This document shows positions 22,434-34,074 of a stretch of 64,000 nucleotides of DNA, piece after piece. The notes below the pieces were generated by a model. It searched no databases, was not told the origin of the DNA, and worked only from the letters and a program-made list of their open reading frames with translations. Numbering within the stretch: the stretch's first letter is position 1; each line of letters begins with the position of its first letter. A program made the position numbers and the translations under genes. Source of the DNA: Spironucleus salmonicida (Eukaryota; Fornicata; Diplomonadida; Hexamitidae); contig CM035316.1 in the NCBI GenBank assembly GCA_000497125.2, positions 696,001 through 760,000 of the forward strand, given 5' to 3'.

Positions 22434-24771
22434 GTGAATTACTATAAGTTCTCTCTTACCGTAAATAAGTAGCTCTCCAAGAAAAAAACCGCAGTGATAG
22501 CCATGAAAGCCTCCAGGAAGTCGTAAAAGCAGGATAACCCCCCCCAATTCAAGATCCACGGCATCATCGACCGGCACCCAGTTCACGAACTGAACCACTG
22601 TCTACATGCCGCAGCGCTCTTCGAGTGCAGCCCCCAGAGCTTCGAGCAGTTTGACGAAAAGTTCGACTGCCTGCTGAAGGTGTGCGAGTTTCGCGTCGAA
22701 ACCGAGAAGCGCGAAACCCCGCCCATGGCGCTGATATGGGGACCTTCGGGCACTACTACGGCCGGAGCACGCAGGAAGACCCCAAAAATTACATGTCCGC
22801 GCGGAAGGCCGGCGTGATTCCCGACAGGCTCAAGAACAAGATTCTGGGCGTCACGCGGAATGAGCAGCCAGTTTACAGCCTCAACAGGCAGGTGAAGGAG
22901 ATGCTGAGCAAGTACAGCACGAACCAGTTCGAGCTCGTGCGCAAGAGGGTGACGGAGCACAACTTCATTAACCTCTACGGGCGGCGCTTCAACTATGTGG
23001 TGCCTCAGCACAAGCATTCCAATTTGGTGAGCGCGCTCGACGTCTTCGAAAAGACGGTCTAAAAGATCGAGACCTGCAAGACCCCGCTAATCCAGGACAG
23101 ACCAAGGTCCAATACTGATCAGAAGGGGATCATGCCGTTCAACAGCAACTACGATCTCCGCTTCAAGGGGTGCGCTCTACCTGCTGCGCAGCAACCTGTG
23201 CAGCAATGACTTCGTGACCGATGCGCTCGTCAAGGTGCTCCTCCGCGACCTGAGAAAGGACACGCAGGACAAGCTGGTGCTGAGTAAACTCGCCGCGGCC
23301 ACTGAGGCTACCTTTGAGGGTGTGAACGTGGATATCGTTAAAACGCTGTTCTCCAAGACCACGCGCGAGAAGTCCGAGTACCTGGTGCTCTCCATCCTTA
23401 TCTTCGACCAGGTAAATAAGGCCGTGCACAAAGACTCTTCGGAACTCATGTTCCGTCTGCGCATCGAGGCGTACCGGGCGTACATCCAGCAGCTGAACAC
23501 CGACATCGTGGACTCCCTGGTCATTTACAAAATCAAGTGCTGCCTAGATACCAGTGTTGACACCAAGGTGGTTCAGAGCAACCGCCAAAAGATTAGCATG
23601 GAGAAGCAGCCCTTTTCAGAGATTTTGCAAAGTTGAACCGCCTATGGCATCTTTCATGTGGTGAAGGGCATGCTCAATGTCAGCACCGACGAGCAGATCG
23701 TTGATAGGATCGAGAACAGCCAATGCTTCGCCGTTTTCATACAGAAGGTGTTCGAGAATAACCAGCAGGCGAAGCTCCTGAAGGACAAGGTCCAGCTCGT
23801 GTAGAACATCAAATGCTCGAAGGGTGCGGAGAAATATGTGCTCGAGCAGATCCTGACGGCGTTCGCCGATAGCTACAATAGCACCAATAGCAACGAGGCC
23901 CTTTTCGACATGGCCATAGATTTCTGTCTGAAAACTGAGTTCTACGTGTACAGCCTGTTCAACGCAGCCAACTCCCGCGAATTCATTTTTAGCTTCATTC
24001 ATTTTGTCATCGCGAAGGCCTATCTGCAGGTCTTCGAGGAGTGCAACGGCGTGTTTTCCGATAGCGAGGTGGATGCAGTGAAGAACGATATCGCGAATAA
24101 AAGTTACTTCGCCATCCACGGCATGCCGGATATCTACAAAATCTTCGCACAGCAGTCCTACTCGTACTTTAACCAGCCAGATCTCCACAATTTTGCGAGC
24201 ACGTGCACGACCAAGTTTGAGGGCAATGCTATCGCTTTCTTCGAGGTCATCTTCGTCGGGAAGAGCGGCTTCTAGGATAAACAGTAGGGTATTCTGGCCG
24301 AAAAGATGAAAGAATTAGTTCAGCTGTTCGCCGCTTGAGATGACATCAAGAGCGTGGTCGGGCTGTTCAAGATGATCTTCCAGGAGTCCCAGTTCTCCAT
24401 AGGCTTCTGTGCGTTCGACATGTTTGGATACAACAATGACGCATCGCTTGGCGCGAGGGCATACTTCTACGCGCAGAGAAAGCTACTGATAGACATCAAG
24501 AGGCAGGACAAGATGTTGGACTTCAGCAACAGCCTGAAGGAGAACCAGCCGCCGATCAAGTCCTACTTCCCTTCCATATCGCCCTGTTCGTGCTTGAGAC
24601 CGTGTACGAGATAACCAAGAACTGCCAAAACTCCCAGCAGAAGATGCTCTACCTGCTGAACTCCCCCAACAAGGTGGGCGGGTTTAACAAGGCCGCCGCA
24701 ACGCCCTTGTTTTGAAGATGAACAGCAAGAACGAAAAGTGGGGCATTTACAAGCTCCAGGAGTTCAAGTGA
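22434..24771 (+). pseudogene. long helical-protein gene with several frameshifts and in-frame TGAs
   Basis: Coding-like sequence of about 780 codons, broken. The expected start after TTCCACTAAAA is GTG instead of ATG (22434). Frame changes occur near 22720 (CCCCGCCC), 23168 (AAGGGGTG), 24570 and 24710; in-frame TGAs occur at 23634 and 24337. Pieces read well: RLKNKILGVTRNEQPVYSLN, ALYLLRSNLCSNDFVTDALV, FAIHGMPDIYKIFAQQSYSY, NEKWGIYKLQEFK. Entirely helical, no family recognised. Most breaks lie in homopolymers, so consensus errors are as likely as pseudogenisation. Confidence 0.55.
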
Positions 24772-24802
24772 GGGAGATATTATGTTCACGCAATATTGCC
24801 GT

Positions 24803-25936
24803 TCAGCTTATGTTGAACTGTTCATCGTCTATATCGCTGAACTTCTAACGTAGAAACAGCAAACACAGGCCGAAGCAAACGTCAGAAATGACTAAATTGA
24901 CTTACCACGTAATGATCTGCTAGTAAATCTGAATTGAGTAGAGAAACTGTATCTTGCCGGTGTTATGCTCGTTTTCCATAAACAAGAAGAAGTGTATGGT
25001 TTGATCGGTCAATTATTTGTAGTCATCGAAGTTCCAGCGGTAAACATACAGATTCGGCGTCTCTAGGAGGGCTTTCAGCATCTGGCGCCATGGAATATAA
25101 ATCTCGACCTCTATGTCCAGGCCAATGTTGACATTGAATACAAAGTAGAAAGAGCGTCCGTGGAAGTAATTCACCACAATGATTTTATTCTCAAATCTGT
25201 TAATCGTGTTGCTGTAGCTTACTTTTCAAAAAAATAATATAAGTCTCGTTGTTTCTTAGAAATAGGGTAATCAGAAACTCTCTCAGGATATTTTGCTGTA
25301 CGATTGCATTTGCTTTCATGATATTAAGGCTACACAGAGAGTAACTGGTGTATGTAGTCTCGGCTTCGTACGAGGTTCAGTATCCCATGGAAATTCCGTC
25401 GGCCTGCAATACGAAAAATACTCATCAATATGACTCTGCATTTCGACTGTGTTAATATAACTTGACAGAAAATCCTTATAAAATAGTGCCAATAAAACTG
25501 TTACATCGTTATAGTCCAGTATTATTTCGAACCTTACGTAGGCATGCTGCACCGAGTCCACGTAGATATTATAATATCGCTATCTGGTATCGGAGTTATT
25601 TATAGCAAAGTGCAGTTTTATGTTTACTGAGTTGTAATTTCTCTCGCAGATCAATGATATTTAAAAAATATCATTTACTTCAAATACTTAAAGTTAAGGT
25701 ATTTCGCAAATCCCAAAATCATCCAATATAATTTGAGTTTAATTAAAAGAAATTTTATTCTCAAATGTATAATATAGGTGTTTTTAATAGCATTAAATAG
25801 CATGGCCACAAATTTTATTTGCTGGTGGACTTTCGTTGCGCGCGAAAATACTGCAAAATAGTTTTTATATTGTATATAATTGATAATAATGTATTTTAAA
25901 ATGTAATTTACGAACCAAAATGAATGGATCGTTCAT
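24803..25936 (-). CDS. hypothetical protein, about 377 aa, with two compensating frameshifts
   Basis: From ATG at 25936 (MNDPFILVRKLHF) to TGA at 24803, with changes of frame near 25375 (CTCGTACGAAG) and 25235 (T/A run). Recognisable stretches: IILDDFGICEIPQLQVFEVN, VRFEIILDYNDVTVLLALFY, FYFVFNVNIGLDIEVEIYIP, LVISDVCFGLCLLFLR (possible TM). The total length is a multiple of three. The segment 25652-25871 is duplicated at 26291-26510. Convergent with the broken gene at 22434 (31 bp between stops). Family unknown. Confidence 0.45.
25652..25871. repeat. inverted repeat P2b, left arm (220 bp)
   Basis: Reverse complement of 26291-26510 (sum 52162). Lies inside the 24803-25936 gene. Its right arm is separated from the P2 right arm by only two bases. 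Confidence 0.9.
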
Positions 25937-26234
25937 ATCTAGTAATGAATTTTTATCGTTTTAGGGTCAAGTAGTATAAATAAATAATTTTGATTAATTT
26001 AAGTAGTTTATAATATTCAATATTCCACTAACTGTTTAGATAGATAATGGAGTAATCTTTTCGATTAAACCACTTATTTAATAACCAGTTGATTAAACTA
26101 TTTTGGATGAAATTAAAAATTTTGTCAATGTATTTCCAATCTAAACTCGTGGATATGCGCTTTTAATTTTTCTTTAATTTTAACTATTAAAAACAGGTAC
26201 TGTTATAAATTTTTCATACCAATTTCCTAAAGCA

Positions 26235-26885
26235 ATGCGTTAATATGCTAGAGACAATGCATAGCTTACAATTTAATAGTTATATTTACAAATATAAAAA
26301 CTATTTTGCAGTATTTTCGCGCGCAACGAAAGTCCACCAGCAAATAAAATTTGTGGCCATGCTATTTAATGCTATTAAAAACACCTATATTATACATTTG
26401 AGAATAAAATTTCTTTTAATTAAACTCAAATTATATTGGATGATTTTGGGATTTGCGAAATACCTTAACTTTAAGTATTTGAAGTAAATGATATTTTTTA
26501 AATATCATTGGAGGCGTAGGAATACGGATTTTAATTCTTAAATGCTGCGCTTTCGTAGGACTCAAGTAGCTTTTTACTTTCTCTACTGTTTCCCTCGATT
26601 CAAGCGATGGGAGGGACTTTGGAGGCGTGCAAGTTTCTAATATCTGCTTTATTTAAAGAGTATGTAGAGCGGTGTCGGGGCGAGGTCACCACTGCCAAAA
26701 AGGTTACGCTGAAGGATTTCGCGCACGAGCTCTAAAACTACTAGTTCATAAAAACCTCAGAGCTCAATGAGCTGGCTGAGCGTATGTTCGGCATGGAACG
26801 GGGGCAGCGAGTTATTTTCCAGGCGAAGCATAGTGGAATGTTATTAAATAAAGGACGGGGGCTGTTTAAGGTGATGTGGAGGTGA
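26235..26885 (+). CDS. mosaic ORF, 216 aa: N-terminus of the 24803 gene fused to the C-terminus of the 18983 gene
   Basis: ATG at 26235 opens a 217-codon frame. Residues about 20-92 are the P2b copy of the 24803-25936 protein (KLFCSIFARNESPPANK to VNDIFQISL). From 26513 the frame continues without a stop into the P2 copy of the 18983 protein (AQEYGFQFLNAALSQDSS to KVMWR). The first 19 residues lie outside the copied arm yet resemble the other gene's N-terminus (QLYLQIQKLF against QLYTIQKLF), as a diverged homologue would. Whether it is expressed is unknown. Confidence 0.5.
26291..26510. repeat. inverted repeat P2b, right arm (220 bp)
   Basis: Reverse complement of 25652-25871; the loop between the arms is 419 bp (25872-26290), which is AT-rich and holds the start of the mosaic ORF. 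Confidence 0.9.
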
Positions 26886-26932
26886 GCGTAGTTACTATAT
26901 ATTCTGCAACCAGCATTTCCTCATTCCACTAA

Positions 26933-29260
26933 ATGAACTTTTCTCTCGGCGCGGACGGAATGATCCGGATTAGCTCAACCTCCCAGACGCTCTCGTTTTT
27001 CGAGAGAATTCAGGCTGCTGCGGCGCTGAGCCCAGATTCCGAAGCGCGCATTTCCCAAGCAATGGCCCAACTGATCCCAGACGCCCCGCAACGCTTCTAG
27101 GGAGCCTCCCCACAGCCCAATATGGGGCAAGCGCGACAAGATTTCACCGCTTTCCTGTTTTCTCGGCATGCTCCTGGCGCATTCGACGAGGCCCGGCTGC
27201 TAACGCTCAGACTAGAAAACTTGGATAATGCTCTTGCGTTTCTGCCGCATGCCGCGCTCTCTGAGTTCGTTGGCAGGTATATTTCCCTAGCATCGCTGAG
27301 AGACGAAACCATATCTGAGCTAGTCTATACGTACTTGGACCCGTCTTCCCCGACGGGCGTTGAAACACATGTATTCCGGCTGTTTGCGTACAGAAATCTT
27401 CAGATGGTTGAAAATCCTGTGCATAGATTCATGTACACCCTCATCTGGGGCCTTGTGGACATCCCACGCTTTGCCCTTTACCTCAAAACGCCCGAGCGCG
27501 ATTGCACTCTACGGCTTATTCAGTTGGAGCTCATTATCCGGCTGAAGGCCATGAAGCAGGAGGTTGACCCCAGCATTGAGATGGGCGCGTCGTAGGCCTT
27601 GGCACTTACCTATGCCTTGGGGCTAGTCTCCATCGGCGACCGGTGGTACTTTCCATCCTTTGACCAAATTTCCCGTTTCGCAGTGTAAGACTAGGCCTTC
27701 CACCCGCAGTATTTGCACAAGCTGTACTATCTCTCGAGTTCTATCGCGGTGAGTTTTAGCGAAATCGAAACACTGCTCTAATCAGAGGCAGGGCCAATCG
27801 CGCCCTTTAGCAGTAGAAAGTATGTGCCCCAGACTGGCTACCATTTTCCAGTTAAAAATGCGTAGTTGGGCCAATTCATGAACAAAGGAGCCACGTTAGA
27901 GGCCGGGGAATTTTTTAGCAAGGGGTCGTTACCATTCTTAGACGTGTTCAGCGTGATTACCTTGTACGGAGATACGACAGTTCAGATGGAGCTTCCTGGG
28001 TTGGACGTGGCCATGAAGCTGGAGAAGCAAATGGCAGACGGCGTAAGCGAGCGCATACCCCTTCCCAGCCAGCAGTTCTCAGAGACAGCGCTGGGGCACT
28101 ATTTATAGGTGCTGGCATTCCTAGATGTGCCCATCGGCTCAAAGTTGTCATTCCCGGTTCACATCTTTGACGAGATTGAGGTTTTCGAGGACGAGCGCCA
28201 GCAGAAGTTCATTCAGGACATTCAATAGCGACAGATTTAGATTAGCGACGACTCCTCTATTTTTGGGCTGCAATTTCTTCCAGCATTTTATCTCACGGGC
28301 TCTATTTTCTTCAACGCATCTCTCAAGCAAGCATTCTCCTTTTTGTTGTCGTTCTTGTTCTCGCCGACCCCCGATTCTCTTTTCGCACTAACGTACTAAT
28401 TTAAAGCATAATTTTATGTGTCGAACTTTAATTCACCGTTTCATAAAGAGATTTAGGGCTTCTCCAGAACGGTGTACTTCAATCTTCTCCAGTAGTTGTA
28501 TATGCATTGCGATGATTGGAACTCGTTGCTTAGTCTGTTTGGCCTCTATTACGACTTTGATCCCAACTCCTAGCACACTAAGACGACACTCAGCATGATC
28601 GGTACTAAAATACTGTCCCTAAAGAAGCCACATCTGCTGCCGCGCGATACGTACGATACCTCCGCCCTCCGCGAAGCGATACAGATTCTCTACAATAAAA
28701 TCGATATCCCTAAGATTCTAAGCTTGGAAGGAGATTGCAGGGGCTTTATCGCTCCTGTCGTGATAGAGAACATAACGCAGGCCGCATAGTACTATTAGTA
28801 AATCATGCTGCGGTACTTTGGCTCAGGGCCACGAATCGACTTTTTGCTTCCAAATCTAGTCTCCCCCCTAGCGCAGGAGTCTAAGAACCTAATCATCTAA
28901 GCACTTCTGGTATACTAAAAAACCACAATCCCCGCCATTAATGCAGCACGGCTATTTTTAGATTACTTCGAGTGTAACGTGCCCAACTATGTGCTGCTAC
29001 GTCTCTGTCTGGTACGATATTTTGATTAACGCCCATCCTTCTCGACATTTTTAGCTACCGCAGCAGACTCAAAAGCATATAGTGAGTTTGTATTTGAAAG
29101 CTATCTCCCGCCTTACAATTATCGCTGCAAAGCGAATATTGCCAAGAAGTGGGCACCAGCGTATCGCTTCAACCTTGAGCTCATCAAGGGGGCGGAGATA
29201 GAGCTGGTGCGCCTCGGATTTGTCGCTCCGTTAAACTAAAATTTCTGGGTGAGTGGTTGA
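26933..29260 (+). CDS. large helical protein, 775 aa (copy 2 of 2)
   Basis: Inverted full-length duplicate of 16608-18935, including the TTCCACTAA element before the ATG at 26933. Frame intact to TGA 29258-29260. Confidence 0.75.
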
Positions 29261-29274
29261 ATGATCGGATTTGC

Positions 29275-30475
29275 TCACTCAAAGCTTTCGCTGGCCATCA
29301 GCGTCTGCAGGACTCCGTAACTGATGTCCTGGGGTCCAAGCTACCGCATCAGGCTGTATACAAGGCACTCTGCGTCATGCTTCCCAAGATACTGCAAGGC
29401 CTACGCCACGATACGGCCCGCTTTACCGTTTATGAGGGCCCTAATTTCCGGGCCCATGAGCAGGCTGAGCAGTCTGGCGCTCATGACTGCGAGGCTCTGC
29501 GCGGTGGCCTCTAGAAACGCCTCGCACACAGTCTGGACAAAAAATCCGTCGAATCTATGCCTGTCAAGTGCACCGGTCTGGACAAGATACACTAGCACGC
29601 AGAAGAACGCGGCCTTCTGCTGCTCGCTCTCCGGGATCTGGCCGGTGCTATAGGTGATGGCCTGGGCGCAGCCGTCCATCCCGAGCGGGCTGAAGGCGGC
29701 CGCAATATGTCGGAAGGCCTTCTCGGCAACGAGGGGCGTTACCTGCTGGACCGCCGGGACGCCCTGCTCAAAGGCCTTCTGCACGCCTGCCTTCCCGCTG
29801 ACCTTCGAGCCAGACTTGAACAGTTGGGCGCAGTCCGGCAGGATGAAGTCGCAAATTGAGGTTTTGGGGGCGTTGCGGTCGATGAACTCGCGGATCTGCT
29901 AGATTTGGTCCACCGCATCGCCGTCCACCCCATTCTCTGCCAGAAAGCGCGTCCCGGCGGTATATGAGTCCTCGTCCGCGTTCATGAACAGCTTGAGCAT
30001 GCGGCCGCCCTCGGTGCTGACCTCATAGCAGAAGTCCCATTTCTGGTTCTTTGCGTCCAGCACGCCCTCGGTCTTGACCGGGACCGTGCCGATCTGGACG
30101 TACTTGCCGCCGAACTTGAGCACTAGCGCGATCTGGCCCCCGAGGCTGCACAGGAACATCGGGTTGGGCGGGGAGATCTCCTGGATCGAGGCCAGATCGG
30201 CAAACTCGTAGCTGTCGTGCAGTACCCGCGCGTTGAGCCGGTTCTTGCTGTCCCCGGCGAACTTGCCCTCGTCCACGGTTCTGGAGCTGAGCCTATCCAG
30301 CAGCTCGTCCTGTACACTGTCTATGCCTTAGCCGCCCAACGCCAGCAGCGACAGCGTTCCGTCCTCCTGGCCTACCGCAAGGAGCTCCCCGCAGAAGCGC
30401 ACGCTCCACACATCGCTCTCCACCGGGGCAAGGTGGAGCAGACACGGCGCAGCATCCACCAGGTGCTTTGCGTGG
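29275..30475 (-). pseudogene. truncated PLAA copy (last WD blades, PFU and PUL domains)
   Basis: Inverted duplicate of 15393-16593 lacking about 260 N-terminal residues. The frame stays open for about 24 codons beyond the repeat edge (NFTFTYCAQIDKSLT before HAKHLVDA), then meets a TGA. Upstream of that, ALISL resembles TLIAI at the same place in the intact gene, so the edge may run into a decayed homologue rather than unrelated DNA. Asp in the left copy is Gly here (16451/29417). Confidence 0.6.
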
Positions 30476-30558
30476 GTCAGACTTTTATCAATCTGTGCAC
30501 AGTAAGTAAAAGTAAAATTTAATCCATCTTCTCACTCAACCAATGATATTAAAGCCTT

Positions 30559-31881
30559 TCACTAAACAGACTCACTATATACCATTTCACCAAATTTATC
30601 AACTTTCTTAACACTAATTCCCAGCTCCTGTACAAATTATTCCATCCCCATATCCCCGTTTTCAATAATAAGGTTACTAACACACTTTTTGATGCATTTT
30701 GCACACTTCAAATTGTCAACTTTTCTGAGCTATTTCACGCTAACCATTCCCTCATTTTGTAGTTGCGAAAAGATCGTAGTCAACTTTTTATCTAGCTTTT
30801 ACTACGCAATCACCTCAGATTCGCTAGAAATAAATTTAGAACTAGAGAGCTGCATTTCCCGACTGATCTTCAGGTTTATTTTTCGCTGCTTTTCGCCCAC
30901 AAAATCCATGTTTTTCTCGTAAAAATTGGTCATAAACTAGTCATAATGCACGTCTTTCTACTGCTTTTTCAACTTAGCCTAGAATTTTTACTCCCCCACG
31001 TCATAACCATCTTCCTCACCCCCATTTTCATGGAATTTCTCGTTGAACATCCTGTAGGCCTTCTAGCTGCTGAGCTACCGTGCATTTTCGTTGATTTATG
31101 GCTCAAAGCTCGGAATCACGATGCTCTGCTCCTACATAGCCATATTTTCGTCGTAGAGGCGCTAAATCCGCCCCAGGCGCTCCATCCCCGCCACGTACAG
31201 CTTCTGAAAAACGAGTGGATCGCCCCCAGCACAGCTTTGCACCTCAGCTTCCCCCTCTACCAGCGCTTCCAGCGCCCGATTCCGCGCACCTCGGAAGCGC
31301 TCCACGCTGCTTTCGTAGCGCTCGTCGAAATTCGTCCGGACAAGCTTTTGGGAGTTTTCGTCGATTTTGGGATGGAAATCTGGAACGTCCAGAAAATCGG
31401 CCTCGCGCTGCCGCAGTGCACTCTACCGCGCGAGAGCGAGCTGGTATTGCCGCTGGCAGGCGCTCTGCACGACCACCTCATCTGGAACGGGGCGCGGGGG
31501 TGCGCTGATGACCGTGGGCCGCTCCTGAAGGTACCGGGATGCCGCAGCGGTCTGGTTGGTCTGCGGTCTGAATGTCGGCGTCTGGGGCGCCTGACGCCGA
31601 CGCGCGTAGACCTCCTGGAACGCGAAGAGTCGCTGTGCCGTACGCTGCAGCTGCGCTGAACCAGTCTTTTTATGCTCGAATTCGGGGCTCAGCGGGCGGT
31701 TCAAGCGCGCGATTTTGCGCCGGTTGGACGTCGCGCGCAGCGCGTCGGCTTTGGTAGGTTTCGGTGGTGCTGGACGACGCTGGATGATACTGGTTGATGT
31801 TAAGGTATGCTGTGTTATGTGGGCATCTCTGGACTTCATGAGCGTCTGCGCTTTGGTTTTAAAATAGATTGAGGGCTGCAT
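30559..31881 (-). CDS. coiled-coil/helical protein, 440 aa
   Basis: Single frame from ATG 31881 (TATA-like TTTATAAAAAAG upstream) to TGA 30559. The N-terminal 150 residues are basic and Pro/Arg-rich (IIQRRPAPPKPTKADALR). The rest is charged helix with Gln from TAA/TAG: SALRQREADFLDVPDFHPKI, RLGRIQRLYDENMAMQEQS, KKQQKDVHYDQFMTNFYEKN. Such composition suits an axonemal or microtubule-associated protein, but no family is recognised. Ends next to the truncated PLAA copy. Confidence 0.65.
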
Positions 31882-32993
31882 TTTGACTTTTTTATAAATA
31901 GAATAATACTATATAATAATACGGTAAATTAGTAGCCGTAGAAAAATTAGGGAAAATGAAAATTTGGTGTAATTTTGATAGATATGAGGTAGATTATGGA
32001 GAGAAATTTAAATTGTAGCGTTTTCACTTTGATTTTTTGAGATTTTTGTATTTTTCAAGCACCTACTGTTGGTCCGTTGTTAAAAACACTTCATTGTACT
32101 AAATTTTCGGTTAGTAGGCCATGAACACTTCATATTTCTTCTAGATTGTTAGCGCAAGATAATTGATATTAATAACATACTATTTGGTGCAAAATTTCTT
32201 TGTTTGAAGTTAGCATTTAATTGAATAATAAGTTGATAGTATATAATAAATGGTAAATTAATAATTCGCTGAGCAACTTATTTAATTTTGGTTTCAAGAG
32301 TTAGTGTATAAGATCATGTTTATCTGTATAAGTAATGATATTTTAGATGATGACATTAAGATAAAAGAAACTTTCTAATGAGTAATAGGAAGAATTGTAT
32401 ATTTTGTGTTATACATAAAACTTATCGTATAACGTGATGAAATATTATTTAAATTATTTTTATTGAATCTCAATCATAACAATATGAAATTTAGAATGAA
32501 TTACTAATTTAAATTAAATTCGTTGAATAACTATGATATATAATTTTGTACTGGAATATATCAAATTAAAATATTCCCGATCCATCCCCGGTTTAAAGCA
32601 AAAAAGTATATCCAGGATAACAAAATAATACTTACTATCAATTTAGTATTCTTTGTTTAATAAATAAAATATTATTTAAAAACAGTAGTATAAACCTATC
32701 TAATTATAATGTTAGATTACTTTTTACAAATTTTTAAATATCGTAATCTTTCTAATTGAAAATAAATATGATTAATTGGTAAACAATATATGTATTTATG
32801 AAATTACTTAATTTGTAAAAACAAAATGGATGATAAAATCCCCATAATATATTACAAATTAAATTCACGAAATTACATTATTAATATTTACCCCATTAAT
32901 ATAATATGAGTTTTTAAATTTAAGATTTAATTTTCTATAAATTAGGACCTTGAAAATTATTACCTATATTGCATGAGTAACGAACTGCATTTT
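31882..32993. other. AT-rich intergenic region
   Basis: About 1.1 kb of more than 75% A+T. TGA is frequent in all frames and no frame above about 75 codons stands out. No RNA gene recognised. Confidence 0.5.
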
Positions 32994-33853
32994 TTAGAAA
33001 ATGTTCGTTACGCTACTCGCGCAGTACCCAATCGTGCTCATCCACGGCTTCGACTCGTCGGCTCACTACCTGGAGTACATGAAGGAGGTCATCTAGGAGC
33101 AGATCCCGGACGCCACCGTGATCAACTGCGAGATCGGCAACGGCCGCTGGGACTCGATCTTCATGGAGATCTCGCAGCAGATCAAGCTCCTAGCCGAGTG
33201 CATCAGCGAGAACTCGGCCACGCAGGGCGGCTACATCGGCGTGGGCCACAGCCAGGGGGGATACCTCATGCGGGCCCTGCTCGAAGAGTACAACCACAAG
33301 ATGGCGCCGATGGTGCGCTTCATCTCCCTCAGCAGCCCCCAGAGCGGCTTCTTCTGCGGCGTGAAATCTTTGTGCAAGGGCAACTATCTACCGACCTTCG
33401 TCCAGAAGCTGCTGTTCTACCTGCAGTACAAGGACTTCGCACAGTCCAGGCTCTCTCCCGCCCAGTACTGGAGGAACCCGTACAAGCTGAAGGCCTACGC
33501 GAAGAAGGCCAGGTCGCTGCCCGTGATGGACAACATCCGCGACTACAACATCCAGCGCAAGATCAACTTCATGTCCGTGGACAGGGTCATCCTCTTCGGC
33601 GGCCCGCTCGACGAGGTCATCTCGCCGTGGCAGAGCGCCTTCTTCGGAGTCTGGAAGGACGGCACCGACGGTTCGGTGTCCCTCTACCACGACCGTGAGG
33701 AGTACAAGCAGGACACATTTGGCCTGGGGTCCATGGTAGAGCAGGGGAAAGTAGAATTCAAGGTGGAGAAGATGTTCCATGGTGACTATACAACGAACTA
33801 CAAATTCATCGCCGAGAGGCTCACTCCTTACTTAAGGATGAACTGATTAGATT
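32994..33853. repeat. inverted repeat P3b, left copy (gene-sized)
   Basis: Reverse complement of 42603-43462 (sum 76456) with at least two base differences. The repeat begins 7 bp before the ATG and ends 7 bp after the stop of the thioesterase gene; flanks differ completely. Confidence 0.9.
33001..33846 (+). CDS. palmitoyl-protein thioesterase (copy 1 of 2)
   Basis: 281 aa alpha/beta hydrolase removing fatty acyl groups from S-acylated proteins. PIVLIHGFDSS oxyanion strand; nucleophile Ser in GHSQGG (residue 84); FISLSSPQSGFFCG and AQYWRNPYK as in PPT1/PPT2; Asp in FGGPLDEVISPW (about 203); His in MFHGDYTTN (about 260). One TAG is Gln (EVIQEQIP). Unusual: no clear signal peptide, only MFVTLLAQ before the first strand, although family members are normally lysosomal or secreted. 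This copy lacks a CCACTCC-like element; the other has CCATTCC at that place. Differs from copy 2 by Ser/Gly and Gly/Arg. Confidence 0.9.
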
Positions 33854-34074
33854 TTCATTGTGCTTGTTATCTTATAATTTTATTTGTACAAAAATTGCTT
33901 ATAGATATATCATATCTAATTATATACGCAGTATCTTATCTTTCCAATTTCAAATACTTTACAACAACCTTAAAATCTAGCATGCCCTACTTGTTTAGTA
34001 TTAACTCATTATTATTTACTGTAAACTATCAAATTTTATATTTAATATATGATATATAACACCTCCTCCCCAAA

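Larger units (their letters stand above)
26513..30475. repeat. inverted repeat P2, right arm
   Basis: Reverse complement of 15393-19355. It directly follows the P2b right arm, so 19356-25651 is missing from this inverted copy. Both edges cut genes that are complete, or longer, in the left arm. Confidence 0.95.
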
